A program made the translations under genes and the position numbers. Below are positions 33,947 to 44,064 of a stretch of DNA of 64,000 bases, piece by piece. A model generated the notes under the pieces. It ran no database searches. It saw only the letters and a program-made list of their open reading frames with translations, and was not told the DNA's origin. Origin of the DNA: Rarobacter faecitabidus (lineage in GTDB: Bacteria > Actinomycetota > Actinomycetes > Actinomycetales > Cellulomonadaceae); NCBI RefSeq assembly GCF_006716265.1, contig NZ_VFOS01000001.1, positions 1,240,001 through 1,304,000 of the forward strand, read 5' to 3'. Position 1 is the stretch's first letter. The number at the start of each line of letters is the position of its first letter.

Positions 33947-34966
33947 CTACTCGTCGCTATCTGCGCCCGCGGGCCCGATGCCCAGCTTCGACTTGATCTT
34001 CTGCTCAATCTCATCGGCGAGATCCGGATTGTCGCGCAGGAAGTTGCGGACGTTCTCCTTGCCCTGACCGAGCTGATCGCCCTCGTAGGTGAACCAGGAT
34101 CCGGATTTGCGCACGATTCCCTGCTCGACGCCGAGATCGATCAGGCTTCCCTCGCGCGAGATTCCGACGCCGTACAGGATGTCGAACTCTGCTTGCTTGA
34201 AGGGCGGCGCCATCTTGTTCTTGACGACCTTGACGCGCGTTCGGTTCCCGACGGGGTTCGTCCCCTCCTTGAGGGTTTCGATGCGCCGGATATCGAGCCG
34301 CACTGACGCGTAGAACTTCAGCGCCTTGCCACCCGTGGTCGTCTCCGGCGATCCGAAGAACACACCGATCTTCTCTCGCAACTGGTTGATGAAGATGGCG
34401 GTGGTTCCCGAACCCGACAGCGCTCCGGTCAGTTTGCGCAACGCCTGCGACATGAGTCGCGCCTGCAAGCCAACGTGGCTGTCACCCATCTCGCCTTCGA
34501 TCTCGGCCTTCGGAACGAGCGCCGCGACCGAGTCGATCACAATGATGTCGATAGCGCCGGAGCGGATCAGCATGTCCGCAATCTCGAGCGCCTGTTCGCC
34601 GGTGTCGGGCTGCGACACGAGCAGCGCATCGGTGTCGACACCCAACTTACCGGCGTATTCGGGATCGAGCGCGTGCTCGGCATCAATAAAAGCCGCCACT
34701 CCCCCCGCCCGCTGGGCGTTCGCAACCGCGTGCAGGGCGACTGTCGTTTTACCCGAGGACTCCGGTCCATAGACCTCGATGATGCGCCCCCGAGGTAGCC
34801 CGCCGATGCCAAGGGCCACGTCCAGGGCGATCGAGCCGGTCGGGATCACCTCAATCGGAACCCGATCCTCGGCACCAAGGCGCATAACGGAGCCCTTGCC
34901 GAAGTTACGGTCAATCTGCGCGAGAGCTGCTTCGAGCGCCTTTTCGCGGTCTGCCGGTGCGGCCAT
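33947..34966 (-). CDS. recA: Recombinase RecA
   Basis: Strand-exchange protein and LexA coprotease, 339 residues. It has Walker [10 protein letters not shown], Walker [20 protein letters not shown], the L2 region [21 protein letters not shown] and an acidic C-terminus (GPAGADSDE). No intein is present. The ATG at 34966 has GGAAGG 7 bp upstream; the open frame extends five codons further. A LexA box lies about 185 bp upstream. Confidence 0.98.
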   Translation of the reverse strand: MAAPADREKALEAALAQIDRNFGKGSVMRLGAEDRVPIEVIPTGSIALDVALGIGGLPRGRIIEVYGPESSGKTTVALHAVANAQRAGGVAAFIDAEHALDPEYAGKLGVDTDALLVSQPDTGEQALEIADMLIRSGAIDIIVIDSVAALVPKAEIEGEMGDSHVGLQARLMSQALRKLTGALSGSGTTAIFINQLREKIGVFFGSPETTTGGKALKFYASVRLDIRRIETLKEGTNPVGNRTRVKVVKNKMAPPFKQAEFDILYGVGISREGSLIDLGVEQGIVRKSGSWFTYEGDQLGQGKENVRNFLRDNPDLADEIEQKIKSKLGIGPAGADSDE

Positions 34967-35149
34967 GAGAGAACCTTCCATCCGTCGAGCCGAGGGCGAG
35001 GCGGTCGCCGCTCAGCGTGGTCAGGGTCGACCCTAGGGTCTACCTCTGACATCATCAGATCTTTGCCGATTGCTCTCGCCGACGGTCGCGATGTGGAAAA
35101 CTCACGGCCCCGCGCGTGGAAGCGGATCAACATTAACCCGCTCAGCCTA

Positions 35150-35165
35150 TCGCACAAGTGTTCTA
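35150..35165. promoter_or_regulatory. LexA box upstream of recA
   Basis: TCGCACAAGTGTTCTA matches TCGAAC-N4-GTTCGA at 10 of 12 specified positions. It lies between the DUF3046 stop and recA, on the expected side for an SOS-regulated recA promoter. Confidence 0.65.
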
Positions 35166-35183
35166 CGAAAGGTCGACACGCCG

Positions 35184-35402
35184 CTACCGGCGCGCCTCGG
35201 GAAGGCCCCAGTGATACTCGTACGGCACGTCAAAGTCCGCGCACATCGCACGCCACACCGCACCCGGATCGATTCCGCGGCCCAGGGCATCCTGCGGGGT
35301 TGATCCTCCCAGATCAAGCACCACGTGCTCGCTAGCGATGGTGCGGCCGTGGCCGACTCCGAACACGGTGTCAACGCACTGCCAGAATTCGCGCAGGTCC
35401 AT
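35184..35402 (-). CDS. DUF3046 protein
   Basis: A 72-residue actinobacterial protein of unknown function, regularly encoded just upstream of recA. The family pattern is visible in LREFWQCVDTVFG, SEHVVLDLGG, PQDALGRGIDPGAVWRAMC and a closing DVPYEYHWG. It lies 24 bp downstream of clgR. Confidence 0.88.
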   Translation of the reverse strand: MDLREFWQCVDTVFGVGHGRTIASEHVVLDLGGSTPQDALGRGIDPGAVWRAMCADFDVPYEYHWGLPEARR

Positions 35403-35426
35403 CGAGTTCGCTGTGCCTCGCGACCG

Positions 35427-35756
35427 TCAGACGACGGAGGTCAGTGTGCGGTAGCCGCTAGGAGCATCCGAAACCGCACCGATGGTGAAGTCCGCGGGAA
35501 GCGTGTCGGGGACCTCGAGGGCCTCGGAAACCGCGATACGGTCACCCACCTGGTGCAGCACCGTAGACATCGGCACATCAAGGGCCTCGCAGATCGAACT
35601 CAGCAGTTCGGACGAGGCCTCCTTCTGACCGCGCTCGATCTCGCTGAGGTAGCCGAGGGACACGCTCGCCTTGGAGGACACCTCGCGTAGCGTGCGTCCC
35701 TGACGCTGGCGCAGGTCACGTAGCACGTCACCGATTTCTTGACGAAGCAGAATCAT
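35427..35756 (-). CDS. clgR: ClgR-like XRE-family transcriptional regulator
   Basis: A 109-residue Cro/C1-type helix-turn-helix regulator ([36 protein letters not shown]) whose length and position, between cinA/pgsA and recA, match ClgR. ClgR activates clp protease and other stress genes in Corynebacterium, Streptomyces and Mycobacterium. The ATG at 35756 has AAGGAGG 7 bp upstream. The C-terminus ([12 protein letters not shown]) ends in a small hydrophobic residue, as might suit a Clp substrate, but that is speculation. Confidence 0.85.
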   Translation of the reverse strand: MILLRQEIGDVLRDLRQRQGRTLREVSSKASVSLGYLSEIERGQKEASSELLSSICEALDVPMSTVLHQVGDRIAVSEALEVPDTLPADFTIGAVSDAPSGYRTLTSVV

Positions 35757-35927
35757 CGTGCGTCCTCCTTGTGTGTGTCCCGTGCGCTTACTCGGCTGAC
35801 GGACGCTCGCGACGCGGATTTCCACGCCAGCCTCGCGACCAACCTTAGTTCCACCATATTTCATCGCTGTGTACAACCCGAGACGGGGCCGTGTTATTCC
35901 AGCCGGTGAGATCATCGGTCGCGACGC

Positions 35928-36437
35928 TCACTCTCCCGACTCGCCGGACCTCACCATAGACAATGCTTCTGACAATGCCCTGCGAACGACCTGCGCACGG
36001 ACCTGCGTGCGGTCACCCGACAGTCGCAGCCGCAGAACCCGCTGCGTGACGTGGTCGTCCGAGTCTGCCAGCCGCAGGCCCACGTACACCTCGCCGGCGC
36101 AGTGCCCGCCGTCGGAGCCGGGGCCGGCGACGCCGGTGGTGGAGATCGCGAGACGAACTCCGAGCATGCGGGCTGCGCCGTCCGCCATCTGCGCGGCCAC
36201 CTCCGGATCGACGGCGCCGCGCGCGGCAAGCAAGTCGTGCGAAACCCCCAAGACGCCAGCCTTGATCTGCAGGTCGTAGGCAACGATACCGCCGCGCAGC
36301 ACTGCCGAGGCGCCAGGGATGTCCACGATGGCCGCCGCAACCAGCCCGCCCGTCAGCGATTCCGCCGTGCCGATCGAGATGCCTCGAGCCGAGCAGGCTC
36401 CCACCAGGTCCGCGGCGAGGGGACGCGAGTCGGGCAT
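35928..36437 (-). CDS. cinA: CinA C-terminal-type nicotinamide-nucleotide amidase (PncC)
   Basis: A 169-residue stand-alone CinA C-terminal domain that deamidates NMN. The key motifs are GTAESLTGGLVAAAI and STTGVAGPGSDGG. The larger N-terminal MoeA-like domain of full CinA is absent, as is usual in Actinobacteria. It lies 4 bp downstream of pgsA and 171 bp upstream of clgR. Confidence 0.92.
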   Translation of the reverse strand: MPDSRPLAADLVGACSARGISIGTAESLTGGLVAAAIVDIPGASAVLRGGIVAYDLQIKAGVLGVSHDLLAARGAVDPEVAAQMADGAARMLGVRLAISTTGVAGPGSDGGHCAGEVYVGLRLADSDDHVTQRVLRLRLSGDRTQVRAQVVRRALSEALSMVRSGESGE

Positions 36438-36441
36438 CGGC

Positions 36442-37032
36442 CTACTCGCCACCCTCGCGGCGATTGGCCGCCGCCAATCGCAGTGCGTCCACGACGTACT
36501 GCACACCCGTAGCAACCGTCACCACGACCGCAACCGCCAACAGCAGGTGCGCGCTCCATCGCACCGCGGAGGGAAGAGTCCACAGCGGCAGCAGTGCGAG
36601 CGTAATCCCCGCCACCTGCAACGCGGTCTTGATCTTGCCGCCCTGCGACGCCGGAATGATCGCTATGCGCACCAGCAACAACCGCAGGAAGGTGATCCCC
36701 AACTCCCGAGCGAGGATCAGTATCGTCACCCACCACCAGAGCTCCCCAAGTGCGCTGAGGGCCACCAGCGCGACGCCTATCAGCAGTTTGTCGGCGATGG
36801 GATCGAGCAACTTACCCAGGTCGGTGACCGTATTGCGACTGCGGGCGAGGTGCCCGTCGAGGCGGTCTGTTAGCGCGGTGGCGAGGAAAAGCGCGGCGGC
36901 GATCCAGCGCCACGCGGGTTCGGTGCCACCCATGGCGAGGACCACGGCAAGTACGGGCGCCAGCACAACCCGGATAGCGGTCACTGCATTCGCTGCATTC
37001 CACTGGAGCAACAGCGGCCTGGGTTGGTTCAC
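36442..37032 (-). CDS. pgsA: CDP-diacylglycerol--glycerol-3-phosphate 3-phosphatidyltransferase family enzyme
   Basis: Membrane CDP-alcohol phosphatidyltransferase of 196 residues. The catalytic pattern D-x2-DG-x2-AR-x8-G-x3-D-x3-D is present as TDRLDGHLARSRNTVTDLG followed by KLLDPIADK. Several transmembrane helices surround it. The GTG start at 37032 has AGAGGG immediately before it, closer than ideal. Phosphatidylglycerol phosphate synthase is the most likely activity, by context with cinA and clgR. Confidence 0.9.
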   Translation of the reverse strand: MNQPRPLLLQWNAANAVTAIRVVLAPVLAVVLAMGGTEPAWRWIAAALFLATALTDRLDGHLARSRNTVTDLGKLLDPIADKLLIGVALVALSALGELWWWVTILILARELGITFLRLLLVRIAIIPASQGGKIKTALQVAGITLALLPLWTLPSAVRWSAHLLLAVAVVVTVATGVQYVVDALRLAAANRREGGE

Positions 37033-37107
37033 CCCTCTAGCCTAGGCCGTGCTGGTCCCAGATCGAGATTCGCGGCGCGCTTTGGCGCCGCACAGTATTC
37101 TGCTGTG

Positions 37108-38442
37108 ATGCCCCGTCACGCCGCTCCGCGCCCGCCACGCAATCCCATTGTCCGGATCGCGGGGATCGCGATCCTGGTCTGCGTCGTCGCCGTGGCGGGC
37201 CTGGGTACGGCCATCGCCGTCGGCGCTTGGAGGCCCTTCAAGGACGAGCCCTCCGCCACTGCCGGGTCAACGACCCCGGGGCCGGCGACGCAGGCCTCGT
37301 CCACGCCAGCCGACCCCGCCACCACCCCCAAGCCGGTGGCACCCACCACCCCGCCTCCGCCAGCAGTAGCGAAATTCACGATTCTGGCGGCCGGCGATGT
37401 CCTTGTGCACACTCCCGTCAGTGCATCCGCTCGGGTGTCTGGCGGTTACGATTTCAACCCGCTTCTAGCCGGCATCGACGAGTGGGTGCAGGGCGCCGAC
37501 CTGGCGCTGTGTCACCTTGAGACCCCCATCGCCCCCGAGGGTACGAAGCCCAGCGGGTACCCGATGTTCGGGGCGCCGCGCGAGATCGTCACGGCCCTCG
37601 CCGAGCAGGGGTGGGACGGTTGCTCCCTGTCCTCGAACCACTCGGTGGATCGCGGGTATAGCGGGATCGAGGCCACGATCGCGGCGATGCGGGACGAGGG
37701 CCTGGGTTTCGAGGGCACCGCGACCAGCGAGAAGATGCAACGCATTCCGCAGCGCTACACATTGGAGCGCGAGGGCATGACCATCGACATCGCGCACATC
37801 GCCGCCGCCTACGGACTCAACGGACTGTCGGTGCCCGCGGGAAAGCCATGGTCCGTGAACCTCATCGATGTCGATGAGATAGTTGCGCAGGCGAAGCAGG
37901 CTCGCGAGGACGGTGCGGACCTGGTCGTGGTCAGCCTGCACTTCGGGCAGGAGTACCGCGTGGCCCCTACCGACGACCAGTTGCGGATCGCCCAGGAGAT
38001 TGCGGATTCCGGGGCGGTGGACCTGCTGATCGGCCACCACGCGCACATCCCGCAGCCCATGGCGAAACTCGCGGGCGGACCGCGAGGCGACGGCATGTGG
38101 GTCGCCTACGGACTGGGCAACATGCTCTCGAACCAGGATTCGAGCTGCTGCGTGGCTGGCACGGAATCCGGGCTGCTCATGGTCGCGGATGTGACCAAGA
38201 CAGAGGGCCAACCGGCCGCCGTCACGGACGTGCGCTGGCAGGGAATCACCGTGGATCGCCGCGGCAAGCATCACCTGTTCCCCTTCGCGGGCAACCTCAA
38301 GTCCGGCGCGGGGACGCTGAGCGCAGCGGAAATGAAGGCACGTCACGCGCGGGTCGCGGATGAGGTGGGCGACGAGGCGAAGGAGATCAAGGAGGCGCCT
38401 GTACCGACTGGGCCGGCCCCGACGGTAGAAAAGCGTGGATGA
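37108..38442 (+). CDS. CapA-family (poly-gamma-glutamate synthesis-like) metallophosphoesterase-fold protein
   Basis: A 444-residue membrane-anchored or secreted protein. An N-terminal hydrophobic segment (about 14-40) is followed by a Thr/Pro/Ala linker and a CapA domain with ILAAGDVLVHTPV, LCHLETPIAP, LSSNHSVDRGYSGI, VVSLHFGQEY and LIGHHAHIPQPM. CapA proteins take part in poly-gamma-glutamate export or anchoring in Bacillus, but most actinobacterial members are uncharacterised. It is on the opposite strand to its neighbours and starts 76 bp from pgsA. Confidence 0.85.
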   Translation: MPRHAAPRPPRNPIVRIAGIAILVCVVAVAGLGTAIAVGAWRPFKDEPSATAGSTTPGPATQASSTPADPATTPKPVAPTTPPPPAVAKFTILAAGDVLVHTPVSASARVSGGYDFNPLLAGIDEWVQGADLALCHLETPIAPEGTKPSGYPMFGAPREIVTALAEQGWDGCSLSSNHSVDRGYSGIEATIAAMRDEGLGFEGTATSEKMQRIPQRYTLEREGMTIDIAHIAAAYGLNGLSVPAGKPWSVNLIDVDEIVAQAKQAREDGADLVVVSLHFGQEYRVAPTDDQLRIAQEIADSGAVDLLIGHHAHIPQPMAKLAGGPRGDGMWVAYGLGNMLSNQDSSCCVAGTESGLLMVADVTKTEGQPAAVTDVRWQGITVDRRGKHHLFPFAGNLKSGAGTLSAAEMKARHARVADEVGDEAKEIKEAPVPTGPAPTVEKRG

Positions 38443-38466
38443 TTCGGGCAGTGCCAGCCCAGTAGG

Positions 38467-41337
38467 TCAGCCCCGGTCGGTGAGCTGCCAGGCGTCCTCG
38501 GAGCCGTCTTCCTCATCGTCGTCGTAGACGTGCGTGCCGATCGGATCGTCCGCGACTGCGGGACTCGCCCCGGGCCCGTCTCCACGCAACAGCGCGAGCG
38601 TGCCCGCCAGGTCGTCGGGTTTCACGAGCACCTCGCGCGCCTTAGAGCCCTCGGATGGGCCGACGATCTCGCGCGATTCGAGCAGGTCCATCAACCGGCC
38701 GGCCTTGGCGAATCCGACCCTGAGCTTGCGCTGCAGCATCGACGTCGATCCGAACTGGGTCGTGATGACGAGTTCCGCCGCCTGCAGCAGCACGTCGAGG
38801 TCGTCGCCGATGTCATCGTCCACGACCTTCTTGGACGAGGCGACCGCCACGTCCTCGCGGTAGATCGGCTTCAGCTGGGTCTTGACGTGCTCCACGACGT
38901 CGTGGATCTCGGATTCACTCACCCACGCGCCCTGCACGCGCATGGGCTTGGCCGCCCCCATGGGTAGGAACAGGGCGTCGCCCTGCCCAATCAGTTTCTC
39001 CGCGCCCGGCTGATCCAAGACGACGCGGGAATCGGACAGCGACGATGTCGCGAAGGCCAGGCGCGAAGGCACGTTGGCCTTGATCAGTCCCGTGACGACG
39101 TCGACGCTCGGTCGCTGGGTGGCGAGCACGAGGTGAATACCGGCGGCGCGCGCGAGCTGCGTGATGCGCTGGATCGACGCTTCGACGTCGCGGGGCGCCA
39201 CCATCATCAGGTCGGCCAGCTCGTCCACGACGACCAGCAGGTACGGGTACGGGGCGATCTTGCGCTCCGAGCCCGGCAGCGGCTTGACCTTGCCCGACCG
39301 CACTGCGGCATTGAAATCGTCGATGTGCTTGTAGCCGAACGCCGAAAGGTCGTCGTAGCGCGCATCCATCTCCCGAACGACCCACTCCAGCGCCTCGGCC
39401 GCCTTCTTGGGGTTCGTGATGATCGGGGTGATCAGGTGCGGGATGCCGTTGTAGATCGTGAGTTCGACGCGCTTGGGGTCGACTAGGATCATTCGCACTT
39501 GGTCGGGGGTCGAGCGCATCATGATCGACACGATCATCGAGTTCACGAAGCTCGACTTACCGGCGCCGGTCGCACCGGCGACCAGTAGGTGGGGCATCTT
39601 CGCGAGGTTGGCGAGGACGTATCCGCCCTCCACGTCCTTGCCGACGCCGATGACCATGGGGTGCTCTGTCTGGCGCGCCCTGGCGGAGCGCAACACATCA
39701 CCCAGCACCACCGTCTCGCGGTCCACGTTCGGGATCTCCACGCCGATGGCGGACTTGCCCGGGATCGGGGAGTGGATGCGCACGTCCGCGCTGGCCACGG
39801 CGTAGGCGATGTTCTTCTCCAGCGCCGTCACCCGCTCGACCTTGACCCCGATGCCCAGTTCGACCTCGTACCGCGTAACCGTGGGCCCGCGGCTGAAGCC
39901 CGTGACCCGGGCGTCGATGTTGAACTGCTCGAAAACGGTTGTCAGCGCCTCGACCACGCGATCATTGGCCGCGCTGCGCGCCTTGTGCGGCGCGCCGGCG
40001 ATGAGCATGTCGTCCGTGGGCAGCAGGTAAACGATGTCGCCGCCCAGCACCGGCTGCTCGCCCTGCGGCACGCCGCGGGTCTCGGGGGCCACGAGTTCGC
40101 GGTCCTCCTCATCGGCTGTGGGCAGTAGCTGGGTCTCCGCGTCGTTCGACTCCCGTTCGACGGCGTCGTCGGCGGTTCGAACCGCGTCGGCATCGTCCTG
40201 ATCGTAGGCGTCCTGCTCGTCCTGGTCGTACCAGTTGGCGGGGATCGGTCCAGTGTCGTCCGAGGCGATACGCTCGGCGGCCTGGACGAAGGCCTCGTCT
40301 CCGACGTAGCCCTCGGGAAGGATTTCGGTTGGGTCGTCAGGGTTCGCATCCCTCTTACGGCGGCCGAAGATGCGGCGCCGAGGCGAGGGCGCGGCGGCTG
40401 GCGAGGTTCCCGGCAGATCGTGCGAGTCAACGCCCTCGGCCAGGAGCAGCGCGTCGGGTGACTCGTCCTCGTCGTCAGGGCGGTCCGATGACTGCCCCCG
40501 CAGCACGGCGCCGAGATCGCTCACGGACAGATTTGCGACGATCAGCAGCCCGAACACGAGCAGCAGGATCAGCACGGGGACCGCCAGCCAAGCAGTTAGC
40601 CCCGCCACGAGCGGAGTCGACAATGCCCAGCCGATCAGGCCACCTGCGGCCGACGCGCTGTGCCAGCCATCGGCCTCGGAGTGGATCGATGGCGAGTGCC
40701 GCACGATGTGGATCAGGCCGCTCGCGCCAAGGATAAGTGCCGTCACTCCGATGGAAAAACGCCCCGAGTGCTCGCTGCGAACGGGGTTGCGCATGAGTCG
40801 CACCGCACCGGCGATGAGAGCCAGCGGAACCAACTTGGCGAGCAGGCCGAAGACGAAGGCGAAGGCGAAGTAGACCCAGGTGGAAACCGGACCTCCCCCG
40901 CCGAACCACCCCGCCGCTCCCGTGAGCAGGGCGACGATGAGCAGCAGCAGCGCGGTGCCGTCGCGGCGATGCGCGGGATCGAGATCCTTGACGTCCCTGC
41001 CCATGCGCCGGACTCCCGCGCCGATCACGTGCGCGATTCCCAGGAAGAAACCGCGCACGGCGCGCACGATCCACGGCGGCTTGACCGGCTCCGCGGTCTT
41101 GACGCGTGGCTTGGCCTGCGTTCGCGGCGCGGGCTTGGACGAGTTCTTCTGCGCACGAGCGGAACCGCGATGATCGGCTGAGCCTGACCCGCCGTCCTGC
41201 CCCGGCGCCCTCTGCGCGCGCGCGCGTCCACTCGTGGTCGGCGGCGACGAAGACAGCGAGGACTCAGCGTTCCGACCGGACTGCCGACCGGACCCGCCAC
41301 GCCCTCGCGCGTCACTGTTGTGCGAACGAGCAGACAT
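38467..41337 (-). CDS. ftsK: DNA translocase FtsK/SpoIIIE
   Basis: Septal DNA pump that clears the chromosome during division, 956 residues. A basic low-complexity N-terminus (1-80) is followed by four or five transmembrane helices (about 120-270), an acidic linker (about 270-440) and the motor domain with Walker A GATGAGKSSFVNS and Walker B LLVVVDELADLM. The C-terminal winged-helix gamma domain (FGSTSMLQRKLRVGFAKAGR) recognises polar DNA motifs. The ATG at 41337 lacks a clear ribosome binding site; a TTG lies three codons upstream. Confidence 0.95.
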   Translation of the reverse strand: MSARSHNSDARGRGGSGRQSGRNAESSLSSSPPTTSGRARAQRAPGQDGGSGSADHRGSARAQKNSSKPAPRTQAKPRVKTAEPVKPPWIVRAVRGFFLGIAHVIGAGVRRMGRDVKDLDPAHRRDGTALLLLIVALLTGAAGWFGGGGPVSTWVYFAFAFVFGLLAKLVPLALIAGAVRLMRNPVRSEHSGRFSIGVTALILGASGLIHIVRHSPSIHSEADGWHSASAAGGLIGWALSTPLVAGLTAWLAVPVLILLLVFGLLIVANLSVSDLGAVLRGQSSDRPDDEDESPDALLLAEGVDSHDLPGTSPAAAPSPRRRIFGRRKRDANPDDPTEILPEGYVGDEAFVQAAERIASDDTGPIPANWYDQDEQDAYDQDDADAVRTADDAVERESNDAETQLLPTADEEDRELVAPETRGVPQGEQPVLGGDIVYLLPTDDMLIAGAPHKARSAANDRVVEALTTVFEQFNIDARVTGFSRGPTVTRYEVELGIGVKVERVTALEKNIAYAVASADVRIHSPIPGKSAIGVEIPNVDRETVVLGDVLRSARARQTEHPMVIGVGKDVEGGYVLANLAKMPHLLVAGATGAGKSSFVNSMIVSIMMRSTPDQVRMILVDPKRVELTIYNGIPHLITPIITNPKKAAEALEWVVREMDARYDDLSAFGYKHIDDFNAAVRSGKVKPLPGSERKIAPYPYLLVVVDELADLMMVAPRDVEASIQRITQLARAAGIHLVLATQRPSVDVVTGLIKANVPSRLAFATSSLSDSRVVLDQPGAEKLIGQGDALFLPMGAAKPMRVQGAWVSESEIHDVVEHVKTQLKPIYREDVAVASSKKVVDDDIGDDLDVLLQAAELVITTQFGSTSMLQRKLRVGFAKAGRLMDLLESREIVGPSEGSKAREVLVKPDDLAGTLALLRGDGPGASPAVADDPIGTHVYDDDEEDGSEDAWQLTDRG

Positions 41338-41413
41338 ATGAGTCAATCTATCGCCGCCCGAACCCCCGGCGCCGCTAGGCGCGCTGGGATTCGGGCAGGT
41401 TGAAGGTCGGTAC

Positions 41414-43096
41414 TCAGGCCTCGACGACGACCGGGAGGATCATCGGGCGGCGGCGTAGGCGACCTGACGCGAATCGGCCCACCACGCGACGCATGCCCTG
41501 CTGCAACTGGTGGCGGCCGACGTTCTCGGCCAGGCCGCTGAGCAGCGACTCGCGGATCTGGTCCACGACACCCTCGAGCACCGAGTCGTCCTCGGCGACG
41601 CCGCGCGCCTGCACGATCGGGCCGGCGACGATCTCGCGTGTCTTGCTGTCCACGACGGCGAATACGGAGATGAAGCCCTCCTCGCCGAGTACGCGCCTGT
41701 CTTGGAGTTCGGAATCCGTGAGTTTGCCCACGGACGAGCCGTCCACGTACACGAGTCCACACGGCACCGCCCCGACTATCTGCGCCTTGGAGTCCTTGAG
41801 GTCCACGACTATGCCGTCCTCGGCGATCACGACCCGCTCGGGCGGCACACCGGTTTTGACGGCGAGCGCCCCGTTGGCCACGAGGTGGCGGGTCTCGCCG
41901 TGGATCGGCATGACGTTGCGAGGACGCACGATGTTGTAGCAGTAGAGCAGTTCACCGGCGCCCGAGTGCCCGGAGACGTGCACCTTGGCGTTGCCCGAGT
42001 GCACCACGCGAGCGCCGAGTTTGGTCAGGCCGTTGATGACGCGGAAGACAGCGTTCTCGTTACCGGGGATGAGCGACGAGGCGAGCACGACGGTGTCGCC
42101 TGGGCCGACGGACACCTTGTGATTGCCGTTCGCGATGCGGCTCAGGGCCGCCATCGGCTCCCCCTGGGAGCCGGTGCACATCAGCACGATCTCGTCGTCC
42201 GGGAGGTTCTCGACGTAGCGGAGATCGACCAGGACGTCCTCAGGCACCCGCAGGTAGCCGAGGTCGGCCGCAATCTTCATGTTGCGGATCATCGAGCGTC
42301 CGACGAGCGCCACCTTGCGCCCGTGCGCGTACGACGCATCGAGCACCTGCTGCACGCGGTGGACGTGCGACGCGAACGAGGCGACGATGATGCGCTTGGA
42401 CGACTCGGCGAAGACCTGGTCGAGGACGGGGCCGATCTCGCGCTCGGGCGTGACGAATCCCGGAACCTCGGCATTGGTCGAATCGACCATGAACAGGTCA
42501 ACCCCGCGTTCGCCGAGGCGTGCGAACGAACGCAGGTCGGTGATGCGGCCATCGAGCGGGAGCTGGTCCATCTTGAAGTCGCCCGTGTTGAGCACGGTGC
42601 CGGCCGGTGTGGTGACCGCGACGGCCAGTGCGTCCGGGATGGAGTGGTTGACGGCGACGAACTCGCACTCGAAGGCGCCGAACTTGTGAGTCTCGCCCTC
42701 CTTGACCACGACGGTGCGCGGGTTGATCCGGTGCTCCTTGAGCTTCGCGGTCACGAAGGCGAGCGTCAGCGTGGAGCCGACGACGGGGATATCGGGCCGC
42801 AGCCGAAGCAGGTAGGGCACGGCCCCGATGTGGTCCTCGTGGCCGTGCGTCAGGACCAGCGCCTCGACGTCGCCGAGTCGGTGCGCGATGTAGTCGAAGT
42901 CCGGCAGGATCAGGTCGACGCCCGGCTGGTGCTCCTCGGGGAACAGCACGCCGCAGTCGATGATGAACAGCCGGCCCTCGTACTCCAGGACGGACATGTT
43001 GCGACCAACCTCGCCGAGTCCGCCGAGCGGCACGATTCGCAGCGTGCCCGGCTCGAGCGGCGGGGGTGGCAGTAGTTCTGGTGTGGACAGACTCAA
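41414..43096 (-). CDS. rnj: Ribonuclease J
   Basis: Metallo-beta-lactamase-fold exo/endoribonuclease, 560 residues. It has the zinc motif LTHGHEDHIGAVPYLL, VNHSIPDA, NTGDFKMDQLP, the beta-CASP part with CTGSQGEPMAALSRIA and HVSGHSGAGEL. A C-terminal RNase J domain ends the protein. It starts with TTG, preceded by GGAG at 5-6 bp. Lying next to dapA is the usual actinobacterial order. Confidence 0.95.
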   Translation of the reverse strand: MSLSTPELLPPPPLEPGTLRIVPLGGLGEVGRNMSVLEYEGRLFIIDCGVLFPEEHQPGVDLILPDFDYIAHRLGDVEALVLTHGHEDHIGAVPYLLRLRPDIPVVGSTLTLAFVTAKLKEHRINPRTVVVKEGETHKFGAFECEFVAVNHSIPDALAVAVTTPAGTVLNTGDFKMDQLPLDGRITDLRSFARLGERGVDLFMVDSTNAEVPGFVTPEREIGPVLDQVFAESSKRIIVASFASHVHRVQQVLDASYAHGRKVALVGRSMIRNMKIAADLGYLRVPEDVLVDLRYVENLPDDEIVLMCTGSQGEPMAALSRIANGNHKVSVGPGDTVVLASSLIPGNENAVFRVINGLTKLGARVVHSGNAKVHVSGHSGAGELLYCYNIVRPRNVMPIHGETRHLVANGALAVKTGVPPERVVIAEDGIVVDLKDSKAQIVGAVPCGLVYVDGSSVGKLTDSELQDRRVLGEEGFISVFAVVDSKTREIVAGPIVQARGVAEDDSVLEGVVDQIRESLLSGLAENVGRHQLQQGMRRVVGRFASGRLRRRPMILPVVVEA

Positions 43097-43133
43097 TCTG
43101 ACTCCTGTGTGGTTGGGTGTCGGCCGATGGGTA

Positions 43134-44039
43134 TCAGCCCGTCAAGCCGGCCGACGTTAGTTCTGCGATGAGGGCGGAGCGCTCGTCCTCGCTCGCGCGC
43201 ACCTGCGGGAGGCGCAGCGCGGCCGACGGCAGATGACCAAGGGCGAACAGCGCCTCCTTGACCATGACGGCTCCGATTCCGCCACCCATGATCGCCTCTA
43301 TGAGCGGGATGGCGCGGTGGAAGTGTGCCTGGGCTGCGGCGTGATCGCCGGCATCCCAGGCCTGGCGCATGGCCACGAAGGCCCCGGTCGCGACGTGCGC
43401 GACGACAGAGACGAGGCCGACGGCGCCGACGGAGAGGAAGGGCAGATAGAGACCGTCGTCGCCGCTGTACAGCGCGAGCCCGGTGCGATGCTGGGTCAGT
43501 CCTGCGGTATAGACGTCACCGGTGGCGTCCTTGACGGCCACGACGTTGTCGAGAGCGGCCAGCGCGTCGTACGTGGCCGGTCCGATGCGCAGGCCGGTGC
43601 GGCCCGGGATGTCGTAGAGCATGACGGGAAGATCCGTGGACGCCGCCACGGCCTTGAAGTGCTCGAGCGCACCCGCCTGGGACGGACGCGAGTAGTAGGG
43701 CGTGACGACGAGCAGGCCGTCGGCTCCGGCCTCGGCCGCCTGTTCGGCCATGCGGACGGCGTGCTTCGTGTCGTTCGATCCGGCACCTGCCACGATGGTC
43801 GCGCGATCCCCCACGGCCGCCACGACCGCGCGAATCACGTCGAACTTCTCTGGTGCGTGCGTAGTGGGCGCCTCCCCGGTCGTGCCGTGCAGGACAAGGC
43901 CGTCATTGCCCTCGTCCACGAGTCGCCTGGCGAGCGAGACTGTTGCGTCGATATCGATGTCACCATCTTCGGTGAACGGTGTGACCATGGCGGTCAGGAG
44001 CGCTCCGAACGGCAGCGCAGCATCATGTGTCAAGGGCAT
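43134..44039 (-). CDS. dapA: 4-hydroxy-tetrahydrodipicolinate synthase
   Basis: Condenses pyruvate with aspartate semialdehyde in the lysine/DAP pathway. This is a 301-residue TIM barrel with the Schiff-base Lys in VVAVKDATGD, the Tyr in MLYDIPGRTG and LHGTTGEAPTT near the N-terminus. It lies 25 bp after folA and 37 bp before rnj on the same strand. Confidence 0.95.
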   Translation of the reverse strand: MPLTHDAALPFGALLTAMVTPFTEDGDIDIDATVSLARRLVDEGNDGLVLHGTTGEAPTTHAPEKFDVIRAVVAAVGDRATIVAGAGSNDTKHAVRMAEQAAEAGADGLLVVTPYYSRPSQAGALEHFKAVAASTDLPVMLYDIPGRTGLRIGPATYDALAALDNVVAVKDATGDVYTAGLTQHRTGLALYSGDDGLYLPFLSVGAVGLVSVVAHVATGAFVAMRQAWDAGDHAAAQAHFHRAIPLIEAIMGGGIGAVMVKEALFALGHLPSAALRLPQVRASEDERSALIAELTSAGLTG

Positions 44040-44064
44040 GCCTCTACGGTACCCCGGCTGGAAC

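Noticed and set aside
41510-43075. 521-codon plus-strand frame over rnj
   Set aside because: Antisense to a complete RNase J.
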